A program made the translations under genes and the position numbers. This document shows positions 34,550 through 46,872 of a DNA stretch of 64,000 nucleotides, piece by piece. The stretch is from positions 372,001 through 436,000 of the forward strand of contig VWZL01000192.1 in NCBI GenBank assembly GCA_013396915.1, read 5' to 3'. The notes beneath the pieces were generated by a model. The model did no database searches. It saw nothing but the letters and a program-made list of their open reading frames with translations, and had not been told where the DNA came from. The stretch is from Stercorarius parasiticus. Lineage: Eukaryota; Chordata; Aves; Charadriiformes; Stercorariidae. How positions within the stretch are numbered: position 1 is the stretch's first letter; every line of letters begins with the position of its first letter.

Positions 34550-37500
34550 AAAAGAAAATAATGAAAAGAAAAGAGTGTTCCACTCTTATGGACAGCAAGT
34601 GAACATTAAGAAACAGGAAGATTGTGGCAGTTTTTTTCTATATAGGCTATAATCCAAGTTCTTGAGTACAGGTAGTCCCTCTTGGTTTACTCATGTGAGA
34701 TGAACAGAAGAGGACACGGGCAAATTCCCATTATAGGGAAGGCTGTTGCTGCTGACATAAACCAACACTCAGATTCTCCACAGTACACATGGCAGATGGA
34801 CCATCAGAGGAGCTGACGGTGACATGCCAGTTCTCCTCTCCTGCACTCTCACAACGTTAGAGCAGCCCAAAGGCTGTTCTATCTCACTTATAGGCTGAAA
34901 GCTGCAAAGGCTCAGCAACCTGCAACCCATATTGTGAGGTTCTCTGCTTGCCCCATGAAGAGTACAAACATGGGAGAAAGCTGGGCAGTACTTATCTATT
35001 CTTTAAAAGATATTAAGTCTAATCTTGCTCTGGCAGACAGCAATGGAAAAGTTCTGAATAGCTTCCCGAGAAGAAAACCAGGTCCTAAGCGCTGCAGATT
35101 TTTTTTTTACAGAAGATCACAGTGACTGGAGAAGAGTTAAAAGTTAGTGACAAATGTAACCATTGCCATCCAGTGGTACCACGGGCTACTGCATATGTAT
35201 GAAAAAAACCCTCCTTGCACCATATCACAGAAAACATATCTCACTCTGGTACAAAAAGTCCACAGCACATAAGCTTCATATCAAGGGTTTAAGAGAGATG
35301 AAATATTGCTTGGGGCTTGAACTGGGCATCTGCATAGGGCTGGGTAGAAGATTTTGACCTTTTTCTCTTCTATGGAAAAACTAAGATATGACAATCAAAC
35401 TTGTTCCTTCTGCTGTAGAAATAAAATGGGTCTTTTATGCCTTGACTGCAATTGTATGCAAGGAATCATACTTCTATCTTTAGGCTATCAGAAAAATAAG
35501 AACATGTAGTGAGTGCATATAATTGATCTGAACTTTTCTTTCAAGTGAACAGAAAGCTTGATAATTCCAATAATGAGTTCAAACAATCCCAATTTAATAA
35601 TTTTCATACAAAGCTTTCTCCCTTTCCCACCTCTCCTTCCATAGACAAAAGTGAAGTGATTAACATATTTTAGTGCTTTCATGAAGAATCCAAGTCCTTG
35701 CCCAATATTAAACAAATCTCCGCATTGTAGGGGTAGAAAAACTCCGATATGAAGTAAGGGGGGAGTAGCATACTATGAGACAATTAAAAGTTATGACTAA
35801 ATCAGGAGGATGCTGGATACAATAGCTGACTGTGATGTGTTTTGCATAGTGTAAGTGACACCAGTCAAATTGAGCTGGAGATTGATACACGGAGAAAACA
35901 TTTAGCGTTAGCAGTTTGATTTCTCTCTTGCTTACTAATCGTATGAGCATAAACCATCTATAAACCTGATTGACCACCATATTTCACGCCATTTTCCGCT
36001 CATTGTTATGCCAGTACATCCTAAACAAAGCTGACACCACTGCAAAGTTGTAAAACAAGTGACACAAGATAGTGAATAAGGTTAATGCATCTCAATCAGG
36101 GATGAATTTGACCCTCTGGGCTATTTCGTATTTATAAGATTTACAGTTGGCATCAGATTCACTGGTGCACTATACTTGCTTTGTAACAAGGAGGCAGAGC
36201 AGCTGTGAAACATCCAGATCGGTTAAGATGGAATTGTTTTGCTCATGAATTTGACCCTGGACACCATATGGACTGGGAATCTCATTTGATTTTAGCAACA
36301 CTGCTGTCTAATGTTTTTTTAAATGATGCATCTTCGGATGTTTTGGAGTAGCATTTACCTCCTATCACAGGCACTTTGAATGGCTGAGGTTTTTTTCCAT
36401 AATACTTCATAGTACAGAAAGTCGTCAAAACATAAATCGCAGCCAGAGTTCAGGTCCCATTTCTGATAGAGGTACCTAGCTTTGCAGTTTTCCAAGATCT
36501 CCTGTGTCAGGAGCAAAACAAACCCCAAACCATAAACACCTGTGGAGGAAAGCTGAATGCCGTTAAAATCTGAACAATCTTCTTAAGGTGTCTTTGTTTC
36601 TCTAGGGACTATTAGGGAATTTAGTGTAAGACCTGCAAATTGGCACTCCGTCTAACTGCCTAAAGTTAAGTGTGATCCTGGGTCTGAGGGTGTGAGCTTA
36701 TTGTGATATGGAGAGACCCTTGCACCAACTCCAAGGGGTGAGAGCATGTCCTGCTTGACAATACACCCCATGCCAGCAAGACAGACACCTATTTTCCGAA
36801 TGTAATAAAGAACCAGGATGAGCATGTTGTTGGAGAAATATCGCAAGACCTTTATGGTGGTTTTATAAACACTTATCTCTGTGAGAAATTATGGTAGTTT
36901 AAATATTTTGAAAACACTTTAACTCTCAAATGTTCCTGTTTTGAAAGGTTTGATTTTGTTACACACCCAGTCCACCCATTACGGCATTCAAAGCCAGGTA
37001 TGTTTGCTTCAGTTTGTTCTTAAGAAAAAATGTATACATTTAATGTCCCCCCAAAACAAATTAAACACTACTGAAGGAATGGGAAAAATTATTCTGGTGA
37101 ATAGGAGAAAAACTGGGAACGTTTGAGTCCAGTATTACCTCACCTATATTTGCTGTGGTCGATACGGCTTGTCCTCTGCCAAAATTTTGCAGAAACCATA
37201 ACAGAAGCTTGTTTGTACAGGAGACAGAGTTTCCTTGAAATAAGTGAGAGACTATGGGGTGGTCAACAGACTATCCCAAATATTGCTCTGTTTTCCATTC
37301 AGACCAGGTGGATCTTACCTTGATTTCCCCAACAAAAAGTTGCATGTACCCACCTGGCCCTACCAAAACAAAATGTTCTATGGCAATCACTTGCCTCCCT
37401 CTGGGCAAAGGGTGAGATCAAGAATGAATTACATGCAACACATTAATTACACATACATTGCACAATTGGAAATGAAAGAAATTTAAGAAACTACACAGAA

Positions 37501-39608
37501 TACGAGAAAGAACCTAAATGTGTTCTACAGATTAATTGATAGAGAGGTAGATTTGGCTGATAACTACAGGCTTTAAAAATACCAGGTCAATACTAGCTGC
37601 AACATGGTGAACCAAGTATTTTGAATAACCTCTGGGATAGTTTCTCCTTATGACTAATAACTTTACCAAAATTCCCTAGAGGAATTTAAACAGGACTATG
37701 TGCAATTAGGAGGACATAAATATGGTATATATTTTGTCATGTCTGCTAACACTGCCCTAGTTCAACTAGCCAATCAGTTTTAAATTGAATTGATGTAATG
37801 AAATCAATGTCAAATTTGTATCAGGGATGGGAGGAACAAATATGTAATTTTGCAAGAAATTTTGTAAATATTTTAGTAGGTTATGACATTCTACACTGGT
37901 GCAGCCCCCAGGCTTGTTTTTTGCCTTTTTTTTTTCCAGAAAAGACCATGAAGAAGTCTTGGCTTATCCCTGGGTCTTACAAAAATTCTTCAAAGAGTTT
38001 CCATTAATGCCAGGTATAGGACATCTTCATTTGAATCATGTGGGACCTAGATCAATCAGGCAAATATCATTAGTTTCCTGTAACTCACAACAGCAGGGAC
38101 TGACAATAGCGTAATTTAGCAATTTTCATTTTGAATACCCGTGTACTTTGATACATACAATGCATTTTTGTTTAAACTTTGGAATAATAATTTTTTGTCC
38201 TTCAAAAAAAAATTGAGACATGAAACTCCATGCACCATAACTCTGATGGAAATAAACACACAGGCAAATAAAGGAGTGGACCTCAGCATAACTCTATTCC
38301 AATCCTGCTAATTTCATAAAATTCTTTACTTTTGTGAATCCTACTTTGCAGAAATACAAAACTAAGTGGATATTTCAGTCTCTGTTAAAACAAAGAACAA
38401 ATCACAAGTCACTTACCCTTCTTGTTCTGCTAGCAAGTTTAAAAATATGTCACAGATAATATCATCCAGTATTAGCTGTAGATATGGTGAAGTTGGAAAA
38501 AATGTCGGTTCATTGTGAATTACATTTGAATCAACTGGAACACGTAGTTGTAAAGAAGAAAAAAAAAGGCATGTAAAATGAAAAAAAAAATGAGCATACA
38601 AGCATGTGCCCAGCTCCTGATTCATAAGGCAATCTTCGGGATTTTAGGATCTGATTTATATTTTCCCATATTGCTTTCTGCAATGCTTGACATATTGATT
38701 ATAAAATCTGACTGAGGACAATGAAAAGTGAATAAACATGGGAATGAACATGCATATTTCTGGCTTGGCTATGTTCCTATTTGGAAACAGTGGTGGGATA
38801 TATGAAATGTCCCGCGTTAATGTTGTTGCATATTTTCAAGATGGTTGTTTGACCTGAAGTATTTATACATATGTAGGCATGTATGTGTATATATGTTGAT
38901 GGGAAGCGTTGTGTAGATTTTATGGTACTAGACCAGGCATCAGAGGCTTTACTTTCTACTTTGGATCTACCACAGATAACGGCATTACTGGAGAAATAAT
39001 GTAATTCCTCTGTGCTCACATGCATATATGAAACAGCAATATCCATTCTTCTGTCTTTATCATAAGCATTTATAGAGGACTGTTTGTGATGGTATCTCCG
39101 TTATGGAAGTACACTGACAGTTTTCTAAAACATGTAAAGAATGTTTGTTTTTTACATAGAAGTAAACAAAGGAATGAAAAATGTATTGTTCATTCATTTT
39201 TTTCCTCTTGACTTCTCCACCAGGAAGATAATACAGAGCAGTAGGCCCAGGAACATCAACATGCTGTGTTACGATTCTGCTACTTCTATTAACTGATATT
39301 TTGTGTTACATATAATGTGCATTCTAGCAAAAGTTCTTCCTGTCACAAGAGACTACATAAAATGCCACCGAGTCTGAATGTACATAGCAATTTCTGCCTG
39401 CACAATGTTTCTTTCTAAGTTTTTGGTCTCACCTTAGTTTTAAAGGATAACGTTAAAGAGGTCATCCACACCTTAATTCAGAGAGGTGGTCAAGCACTTA
39501 TTTAACTTAAATCCGTTATTACCAGTACAGTTTTCCAGACTGGAGATGGAGTCATGTTAAACGGGTTACTGAACTGATGCTTGATTAAGGTATCTGCCAC
39601 TGAAAACC
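34550..39608. other. Unique AT-rich non-coding DNA
   Basis: No repeat family or exon is recognisable with confidence. The 14-bp sequence ATGAATTTGACCCT occurs twice, at 36102-36115 and 36245-36258. Short A runs lie near 38213 and 38580. Frames are at most 90 codons. Confidence 0.5.
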
Positions 39609-39690
39609 TCATAGAAACAAAGATTTTAGAGTTAGAAAGACCCATAGGATGATGCAACTCAACTTCCTCTAAGACAAAGGCTATCGTATT
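39609..39690 (-). mobile_element. Probable old CR1-like 3' fragment
   Basis: CATAGAAACAAAGATTTTAG, GAGTTAGAAAGACCCATAGG and ATGATGCAACTCAACTTCC follow the order of an antisense CR1/L3-clade 3' end (tail, GTTGGAAGGGACC, GGTCATC, AGTCCAACCCC). Divergence is high and the extent to the right is unclear. Confidence 0.5.
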
Positions 39691-40051
39691 TCATCTAGTT
39701 GCTCGTGTACTGAACTCAGAAGTTTGATCAACAAGTGCTTAGTAAGGGGACAAATGACTACTAGTGTTCTTTAAAGATCTGTATGATACTCTCAGATATC
39801 TGATATTTAACATCTTTTTATGCTGGGGAGAATTAATTGAAACTCTTGCCAAAAGTCAGGCTCATTTATCACAGATTCTCCCACACTTGTCTACTAACAG
39901 TCTTACTGACTCATTTTCAAATTATCTGCCTTTTTTATGTATTATTTTTCTTTATTTAGTTCTTCAATTCCCTCTACTATCTCTGGCCTTTTGTAGTGAT
40001 TTTTTTTAAGACTCTTCACTTGTGTGTACTGACATTTTATTAATCCTTCCT

Positions 40052-40077
40052 CCCTTCACCCCCTCCAGCCCACCCCC
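40052..40077 (-). other. G-quadruplex motif on the minus strand
   Basis: On the minus strand there are four G runs of 5, 3, 5 and 3 residues separated by loops of 1, 5 and 4 nt, which fits the standard G3+N1-7 rule. It is the only fully canonical G4 motif I noticed outside the patch near 45.35 kb. The plus strand is correspondingly C-rich. Confidence 0.7.
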
Positions 40078-41544
40078 ATCTATCTTTCAAAGTCCCAATT
40101 TGCCACTTTATTTTCCTTGTGAAATCTGGGAACCAGAGGAAAAAAGGAAAGCAGCACTAATGTGTGGGCTGCAAATGGGACAGAAATCATTATCTTATTT
40201 TGAAAGCAAAGTTATTGTAATGATTCTGTTGTGCCTTAGGAGAAGCTTGATCATCTCAATACTTGCCCATTTTTTAGTTTCTAGACCAGTTTTGAAGAAG
40301 ACCCACTGTGACCATAGGAATGAGCAACGATTCTTCGAGAATTTGGACAATTAGAAGTAACTTCCCTAATGAAGCCACTGTGATATGTAAAACAGTGGTG
40401 TAAAACACTGGATAACGTATCACAAGAAAGGGAGTATACTGGGAGAGGAATTTTAAGCATATTGGAGAGTGAGGTGTGCACTGTTCCTGGACTTGAAATG
40501 AAACGAAACTGTGTCTCTTAATCCTCTAGGAGCCTTTGGAAACTTTGTCACCTTATCCTATTGAAATCCTAGTTTGGAAGGAAATTAGGCAGCTTTTCAA
40601 ATTAAAATTTGGCTAAGATACAGTAACTTATAAAGCACAACCACTGAAAAGGCTATATTCCTTATTTCTTTATCCAAATGGAACAGTCCTGTCAAAACCA
40701 CAAGTTCATGTCCACAGTCCAGTCCTTTCAACTCGCTCCATTTGCTTTTTTACCAGTCCGAGCAATAAATATCTGTAGGAAGGGAGGAGATGAGTCGGAG
40801 GTGCAGGGTTTCTAGCTGCTCTTCCTACTGTTCATAAGGCTAGCCGCTTCTGACCTCATGTGGTAGGACAGACTCCTGAAGGAAGGCCTGATCTCTGAAC
40901 CTGCTCTCCTGGGCAGCTGAATTCGAAGTAGGATGCAGTCAGCAGCTTAAGCCAGGTCCTCACAAAAAACCTCACCACATGTTCAGAGATATGCTTTTCA
41001 TTGCTGTTGTTTAGGTGTTTATCTGCCAGAAGGATCCGTCGATGATAATCAGTATTGTGTGGAGTTTTCATAACTAACACTGGGGCTAACTCAGGACCCC
41101 AGAATGGTGGAACCACATTTTTGTGAAATACCGCTAGAGGAACAGGTTAACTAGCCCAGGAACAAGCCACAGCAATGTAATCCTACTACTTGTAGGACCC
41201 AATCTGTGTTGTCATACCTGCTTCTTCACAAGTAACTTGGGTACCTTTAAAAGCCTTGTGTAGGTTAGTTGCCTGAGAAGCTTGATGGTAGGAGACAGCA
41301 GATGTGATTTTGTCCATCAGTATTCCTGAGGCAATGGAGAAAAAACCAGAAACCCTGGAGGAAACTGAACCCATCATAAAGCTGGTATTAAATATAAGTG
41401 GGAATTATCCTTTTCTGGAAATACCTGTCTCCCTCTGTTGACCATAGAGTGGTCTAGATGACTAGCTGGGACCAGATAAGTAGGTAGAAAAGGTTAAGGG
41501 AGGTGAGTCCCAGTTCCAGGGTAGATGTTAAACCAGCAAAATAC

Positions 41545-41700
41545 TGGTTTTCCTTTCCTAGCTCATTGCACTGGCTGAGCCAATATAAGCCATTGCAGCA
41601 AAAAGTGAATTTTGCCAGTATAAGCAGTGCCCACATAAAGAAAGTTTTGTTAGTACAGCTATCCCTATAAAACTGTTAAGTGTAGATGAGACTTTATTTG
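41545..41700. mobile_element. Possible ancient DNA-transposon (MITE-like) fragment
   Basis: GAGCCAATATAAGCC, TTTTGCCAGTATAAGCAGTG, GTTAGTACAGCTATCCC and AAGTGTAGATGAGAC resemble the GCCAGTATAGCTATGCC and AGTGTAGACAAGGCC blocks of an old non-autonomous element common in turtles and crocodilians and kept in traces in birds. The family name is not certain, and no clean terminal inverted repeats are left. Confidence 0.35.
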
Positions 41701-42304
41701 TTTTATTTGGTTTTGCAGCCTTCTTTATGGATTTTACTTTTATTATAAACAAGCCGTAGATTTTGCCACAGTCTATGAATTTGCAATTGGTTGTTTTTAG
41801 TGGTATCAAGGCATGTAATCACCTTGACAACAGAAGCCAAATATACACATTTAACAAACCAGTATGCGGCAAGTATTTCCTATATTAATCTCTCCAAATT
41901 CAGCAACTGGGTCATTTTTCCTAACTCCAACTTCTCTGTTTAGTTTGTTCTTGAGCTTTGGAGCTTATGATCTTTGCGTGTCCCCTACCTCTGGAGGGGA
42001 GGGAAGGTATTCAATCATGCTCCTTCAGTGCTTAATCACAACTTTAATATGGTTTCCTTCCTGGTTGGTCGTGGCACATATTGAATTAGGAAGCAATCCT
42101 GTCCCAGATCCACAAACATACTGCCAACCTTATTTCCTCCACTTAATGTAATCCAGTCTAGGCCTGGATAATTGAAGGCTTTTGTTACTCCCACCCTGCC
42201 CTTTTCACATGCTTCTTATATGTACAGTATATAAGTCATTTCTTAGCCCAGTTGTTCTCTCAGAACAGGTGGTCTATATTATATTCCTTTGGGGTCTGAC
42301 TCTG

Positions 42305-42395
42305 CTTTCATTTACCTTGTCATAAATCAAGAGTAGCTCTACCAAAATGAATGGTATTATGTCAGTGTAAAGCTGATGTAAATGAAAGAAAAGAA
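42305..42395. repeat. Ancient amniote interspersed repeat fragment
   Basis: ATAAATCAAGAGTAGCTC, then AATGAATGG and TATGTCAGTGTAAAGCTGAT, then GTAAATGAAAG, follow the order of an old amniote repeat I remember as AATCAGGAGTAACTCC, AGTCAATGG, ACACCAGTGTAAAACTGGTG, GTAAGTGAGA. Probable second and third fragments lie near 46.2 and 53.7 kb. I cannot give a reliable family name. Confidence 0.5.
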
Positions 42396-44074
42396 TTTAA
42401 CATTATTTCCTACTACTGTTCTTTCTGCAGGAGGTGGACTCAAAAGGAACCCCTAATATGTGGTATTCCCTTTATCTCACTTATATGCTCCTGCTGGGGT
42501 CCTTCATTTTAGAAATTGTCTCAACCACTGGGTGAACCAATTTTAAATGCCTGAAAGGTTCATCGGTAAAAGCTGAGTCTGTCTTCTGAATGGAGTATGC
42601 CTATGGGATTCAGGAGCCCTGCTTCTACCTGCTACATAGAAAAGTTGATGCACAGTCATATTTCTATTATTTAATGTCTACAGTCCTTCCTCTTTCCATT
42701 TTTATGAAAAGGAGAATATGATTGCTAGAGACAGAAAACTGTAGCACTTGGGTAAATCACTGAGCCTGACGTTGATTTTAATGGGTCCAAGATTCAACCA
42801 TCAATACTTATTACAGAACTATGAATCACCGCATTGAACCAGGTCCAGTCTTGTAGCCAGTCTCTTCACACTTTAATTTCCTGTACTAACCATAATCTGG
42901 AAGAGAGGATATTTGGTGATGGTTAAAAGTAAGGCAGAGATAAGAATAATTTACCCAGACTCTGTCTGTGCTCACTTTGGTTCCATTTTTAATTTTATCA
43001 GGTTGATCCATCCTTTCATTCAGCAATGGAAGTGCCATGGCAATCTTCACTGCAGTGTGCTAAACCAAACAGGACTGAATAACATCTGGAACATTTTTTT
43101 TCTTTATTGGCAATTACTCAGGACAGAATCAGAATACATATTTCTAAAGTTTAGAGTGTGTGGATAATGAGGAAATTGTAAATGACAGATTCTAAACAGT
43201 ATGATTATATATATATTTTCTCTTTTTTTAATAAGCTAATTCAATCAGTATCAGGGTTGGGGTGCAGTAAAGGGAGGCAGAGGTCAGTTCATTGGAAAAA
43301 ACCTCTTAGATTAGTGTAAAAAGTGTTACGTTTGCCACATAACTTTCCCTTTTTATTCTTTGCCTTTTCAATTTGTGAACAGGTAAGAAAGAGCATTGTC
43401 ATAAATGTTTCTTTTTTTCCCAAATTTATGGAGGATGTTAGTGTAAATGCAGTATTTCAGATTCAATGCAAGATTCTGTAACATCATGCATCTCTCTGCC
43501 CAAAACTGATAGAGAATATCTTTCATTTTGAAGCACTGTTACTGCTTAATATTTATCAAATCACAACTTCAAAGACAAAATGCCTTTACTAAGAGAGCAT
43601 TTAATCACCAAAACTAGAAAATATTAAAACAGACTGATAAAATTTTAATATCACGGTGTATCAAAACTAACTTCTTTTGGTAACTTTTCATCAAACCCAG
43701 AAGTATTTTCTGCCCTTCAAAGAATATTTTTCATTCATGTCAGTGCTAAACACCTCTGTGGTTCGTGCCTCAGACCTGTTAGGATCTGTCATCTAAACCT
43801 TCCCCTCTCTGTTCTCCAGAGGATCTAATACTTTAAATGTTCTTTTACCATCATTAGAACAAACCTACAAAATGTGGCACTGATCATCACATTCCAAAAA
43901 ATATGGTGGCATCGTCCTGCCATCATAAAACATCTCAGAAATTGAGTTCATACCAAGAAATGGTTAACTTAGTTTAGTAGATTGTTCATCTCAAAAATTG
44001 TTTAACCTCCGGTCTACAGGTTCCATCAATTCAGCCTCCTTTTGAAGTGGTTCCCTTCATAGGAAATAACTGAG

Positions 44075-44175
44075 GCGATGCAGAGTGGTCAGGACACTTT
44101 TTTGAGGAGATGGCATGAGTTCTGAGTCCTGCTCCAGCAACTAGATTTGCAGTTTTTGTTAAATAACTAATGGTG
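44075..44175 (+). mobile_element. Possible MIR-type SINE fragment
   Basis: GCAGAGTGGTCAGGACAC, then GATGGCATGAGTTCTGAG, TCCTGCTCCAGCAACTAG and a degraded TAAATAACTAATGGTG follow the order of the tRNA-like head and core of a MIR in sense (TAGTGGTTAGAGCAC, GGGTTCTAGTCC, CTGCCACTAGC, AAGTCACTTA). Divergence is strong. Confidence 0.4.
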
Positions 44176-45139
44176 AAAAAATGCATTTCCTCTTCTCTTT
44201 GAAGGAAATCTTGGACTTTTTTCCAAACGTTTAACCAAGCCAAAATAGTCTATATGCGTCTGTTTGAACCCTCTTGGACAGAAGAAGGAACTGAACCAGA
44301 ACATTGTTATGCATCGTGTGCATTTTCTCTAATTACTCTCTTACTGTATGAAAAGAGGAATAAATTTTAGAGCATAAACTATAGCTGCACCTCAAAAGAA
44401 AAGTGCAACCCCCACTCCACCTTTGAGAGAAATGGTTTAAGCACTAAAGTCCAACACGGGTTTTATGGATATAGCTCCGAACTGGAAGTAAGACACATTT
44501 ACGTTAGACTTACTGTGGATATGTATACGTTTCCACCTTAATTATTTATAATGTCTTGAAATACTCTAGACTTCACCAATAAATATATAAGTACGCACAC
44601 TGTACAAACACATACTTTGGTTTTGAGACATAAAATTGTGCACATAAATGGCCTTTGTAACATCTGACCATTTAGTCTCAATTCTGTTACCCTGCCCTCC
44701 ACAGCAAAAACCCATTCCTGAATGGGTGCAATGATTTAAAATGAAGTCAGTATCTGCACCACTCACCTCACTATTCTCACTTGCAACATGAAGGAGAATA
44801 TTTTGTTTACCCACCACCATTACTCATAGCTAGGGAGAAACACCCTTGTGAGACCAGGAGGGCTGATTCCCATCTCACTTGTCCCAGTTCAACACGATTT
44901 CAGACTGCCAGGACTGCACCTAGTCAAACTGGTATAAATGAGGCAAAAAGCCGACTTTGGCTGAGCTGGAGGAACCCAAGAGGACCCCCATGGCAAACAT
45001 CTGTCGTGAACATAAATAGCAGCAGGGATGTATGGCTCACCTAAGGCTTTCAAGCCCTCCCAGTGGTGTGGCTTTTGTGGGTGAGATCTTCAGGTTTAGG
45101 CCCATGAGCACATTTGTTTCATCAGGGTATGAGTATGAA

Positions 45140-45420
45140 AACACGGACATGAAAAGGAGTGGGCAAGATGGCTGGGCGGGAGCCACACCAGAAGTCCAGG
45201 CAGGTTGCTGCCGCCCAGCACATTGCTCTCTGCTTGGGTTAGGTTAACTCGTAAGCGAGGTGTGATGTGAGTCAACCCCAGGACTTGTCCAAACAGTTCC
45301 AAAAGCCTGCGAGAAACATTTCTGAGGTGGGACCGGCTGGCAGTGGGAGTGGGGGGGTTGGAGGGGAAGTGCATACATGGTACAAGCGGGTGGCAGTCAC
45401 GCAAAACCTTAACTTCTCAC
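45140..45420. promoter_or_regulatory. GC-rich patch with YY1 and GC-box motifs
   Basis: The sequence CAAGATGGCTG (45164-45174), a YY1-type motif, is joined directly to GGGCGGG (45174-45180), an SP1/KLF GC box. CpGs remain at several places nearby, unlike the rest of the window, and a G4 motif lies at 45345-45366. This combination occurs in CpG-island promoters, but the patch is short and no transcript is visible. Confidence 0.3.
45345..45366 (+). other. G-quadruplex motif
   Basis: GGG, a 7-G run and GGGG are separated by AGT and TTGGA. The 7-G run can supply two G3 runs with a 1-nt loop, which gives four runs in 22 nt. Confidence 0.55.
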
Positions 45421-46031
45421 CGGGCAATGACCTTAGTATGTTTTCATGTTTATCTAAAAAGATAAAAGGTATGTGATTGCTCAGGAATGAAAACATGGGT
45501 AACATTCAAACAGAAGAAAGCAGAAACAGCAGTTTAAAAGGCAGGGAAATGTGAACCAGCACTGAGATACATTTGACTTTGCCTTTTCTTGCTGTAGAGG
45601 TCATGGCTGCATTATATTGAAACAAATAGGAATGACCGAGCAGGAGGTTTTGATAATGTGGAACAGAGCTCTTCTAGGGATACTTCTTACTGTCAGAATT
45701 TGTAAGATCCCAAACCTAACAGCATAAATATGACCAAAATGAACGGCTTCAGATTTTTCTAATTGCAAAGGAGGCATGGAGTTCAGGATTTCTCAAATGA
45801 AAGAGGCAACAACGAGAGCCGGAGCTTGTGAATGTGCCCTGTTTTTTGCATAAGGCCCAAGGAAGACCAGGTGTTTCTTGAGAATTTTCAGCTCTTTTGG
45901 CTTCTTTATAAACACCAGATAAAACCATGACAGTAAATACTTTCAGGCCAACATAAAATAAATGAAATTAAGGTATAAAACTGTTAGGAGGGAGTGTTTT
46001 GTTTAAAAACACGAGGGCAGATTCTGAGTGT

Positions 46032-46039
46032 ATGCAAAT
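46032..46039 (+). promoter_or_regulatory. POU octamer ATGCAAAT
   Basis: An exact ATGCAAAT octamer, bound by POU factors, within a repeat-free block at about 45820-46070. A single 8-bp match is weak evidence. Confidence 0.3.
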
Positions 46040-46185
46040 TAAGGTCGCTCCAGTGAAAAACAGCAATTTACATGAGGTGGATTGAGCCTGTGATGTTTCT
46101 GAGGTATTGCCTTTATACATATCTGATTTGATAAAACTGCTAGCAAAGCAGACTCCCTGTGTACAGACACAGACGCACGCTGCTC

Positions 46186-46250
46186 AGACAAAGGTCCTGA
46201 TTCTTATCTTGCACCAGTTTCACACTGGTGCAATCCCATCACCACCAGCC
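46186..46250. repeat. Ancient amniote interspersed repeat fragment
   Basis: GGTCCTGATTCTTATCTTGC, ACCAGTTTCACACTGGTG and CAATCCCATCACC resemble the old amniote repeat whose consensus I recall as GGGCCTGATTCTCATCTTAC, ACCAGTGTAAAACTGGTGTAA and so on. The inner ACCAGTTTCACACTGGT is itself near-palindromic. Confidence 0.5.
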
Positions 46251-46433
46251 ACTTTGCTTGGGATCTGCTCTTGCCTTTCAGACTCGCATCAGCCACGGGC
46301 CCAAAGTTTCTCTGTGAAAACTGGAAGAGAGAAAAATTGCAGCGGGGAAAAAAAGGATCAATTTTTCATTTGACACCAAGTGAATCATTACTTCCTTCTG
46401 GGATGTAGTACCTTTTCCCACTGTTGGCTCCAT

Positions 46434-46445
46434 TTCCCATAATGC
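46434..46445 (+). promoter_or_regulatory. ZNF143/SBS-like motif core
   Basis: TTCCCATAATGC differs at one base from the TTCCCAGAATGC core of the ZNF143 (Staf) binding site. The outer ACTACAA part is not present. It could be part of a regulatory element. Confidence 0.25.
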
Positions 46446-46831
46446 CCTTGACCTCGGAGGTCACCTGTCATTGGAAGATGAAGCTCAGAATAAACAGAGA
46501 AGACCCTGTGGTGTCTCTTATCTCTCCATTTTGCCTCAAATCTCCGGGCGGAGTTTTAAATTATTCATCCACTAGTGCTCTCTGCGAGTTACACGTCTCC
46601 GTCACCTACCCCCCCTTTGCTTGCCCATTTGTGAGTGAAGGCGGTATCCTTGGGAACCTTATCAGAGATCACAGATTCAGGCTCCAGAAATGAAATAAAA
46701 GAGGAAATTGGCTGTATTAGCATAAGAGGAGTCAGCCTGGAGTTGAATACACACATCACCCAGAAGCACCACTGGCTTCTCTTATCAGCAACGTCTGATC
46801 ACCACTTCTTTATACACATGCACACAGGCGC

Positions 46832-46872
46832 ACATGCACCACACACATGCACACACACACACACACACACAC
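46832..46872 (+). repeat. CA microsatellite
   Basis: An interrupted CA-rich start with CACATGCAC units leads into about eleven perfect AC units at 46850-46872. Likely length-polymorphic. Confidence 0.95.

Larger units (their letters stand above)
39691..42304. other. Unique non-coding DNA with a G4 motif and a MITE-like stretch
   Basis: Includes the C-rich G-quadruplex motif at 40052-40077 and the MITE-like stretch at 41545-41700, listed separately. Frames of up to 110 codons (40022-40354) are unrecognised and show no domain. Confidence 0.5.
42396..46185. other. Unique non-coding DNA with a local GC-rich patch
   Basis: A weak MIR-like head is visible near 42600. A probable MIR-type fragment lies at 44075-44175. 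The patch at 45140-45420 is GC-rich and keeps several CpG dinucleotides. From about 45820 to 46070 the sequence is repeat-free and holds a perfect octamer site. Frames of up to 102 codons are on overlapping strands and not recognisable. Confidence 0.5.

Noticed and set aside
41440..41475. CR1-like GTGGTCTAGATGACTAG
   Set aside because: No further CR1 sequence on either side.
42598..42790. Weak MIR-like pieces (GGGATTCAGGAGCCCTG and TTGGGTAAATCACTGAGCC)
   Set aside because: The two pieces are separated by about 130 bp that do not fit the family, so the match may be chance.
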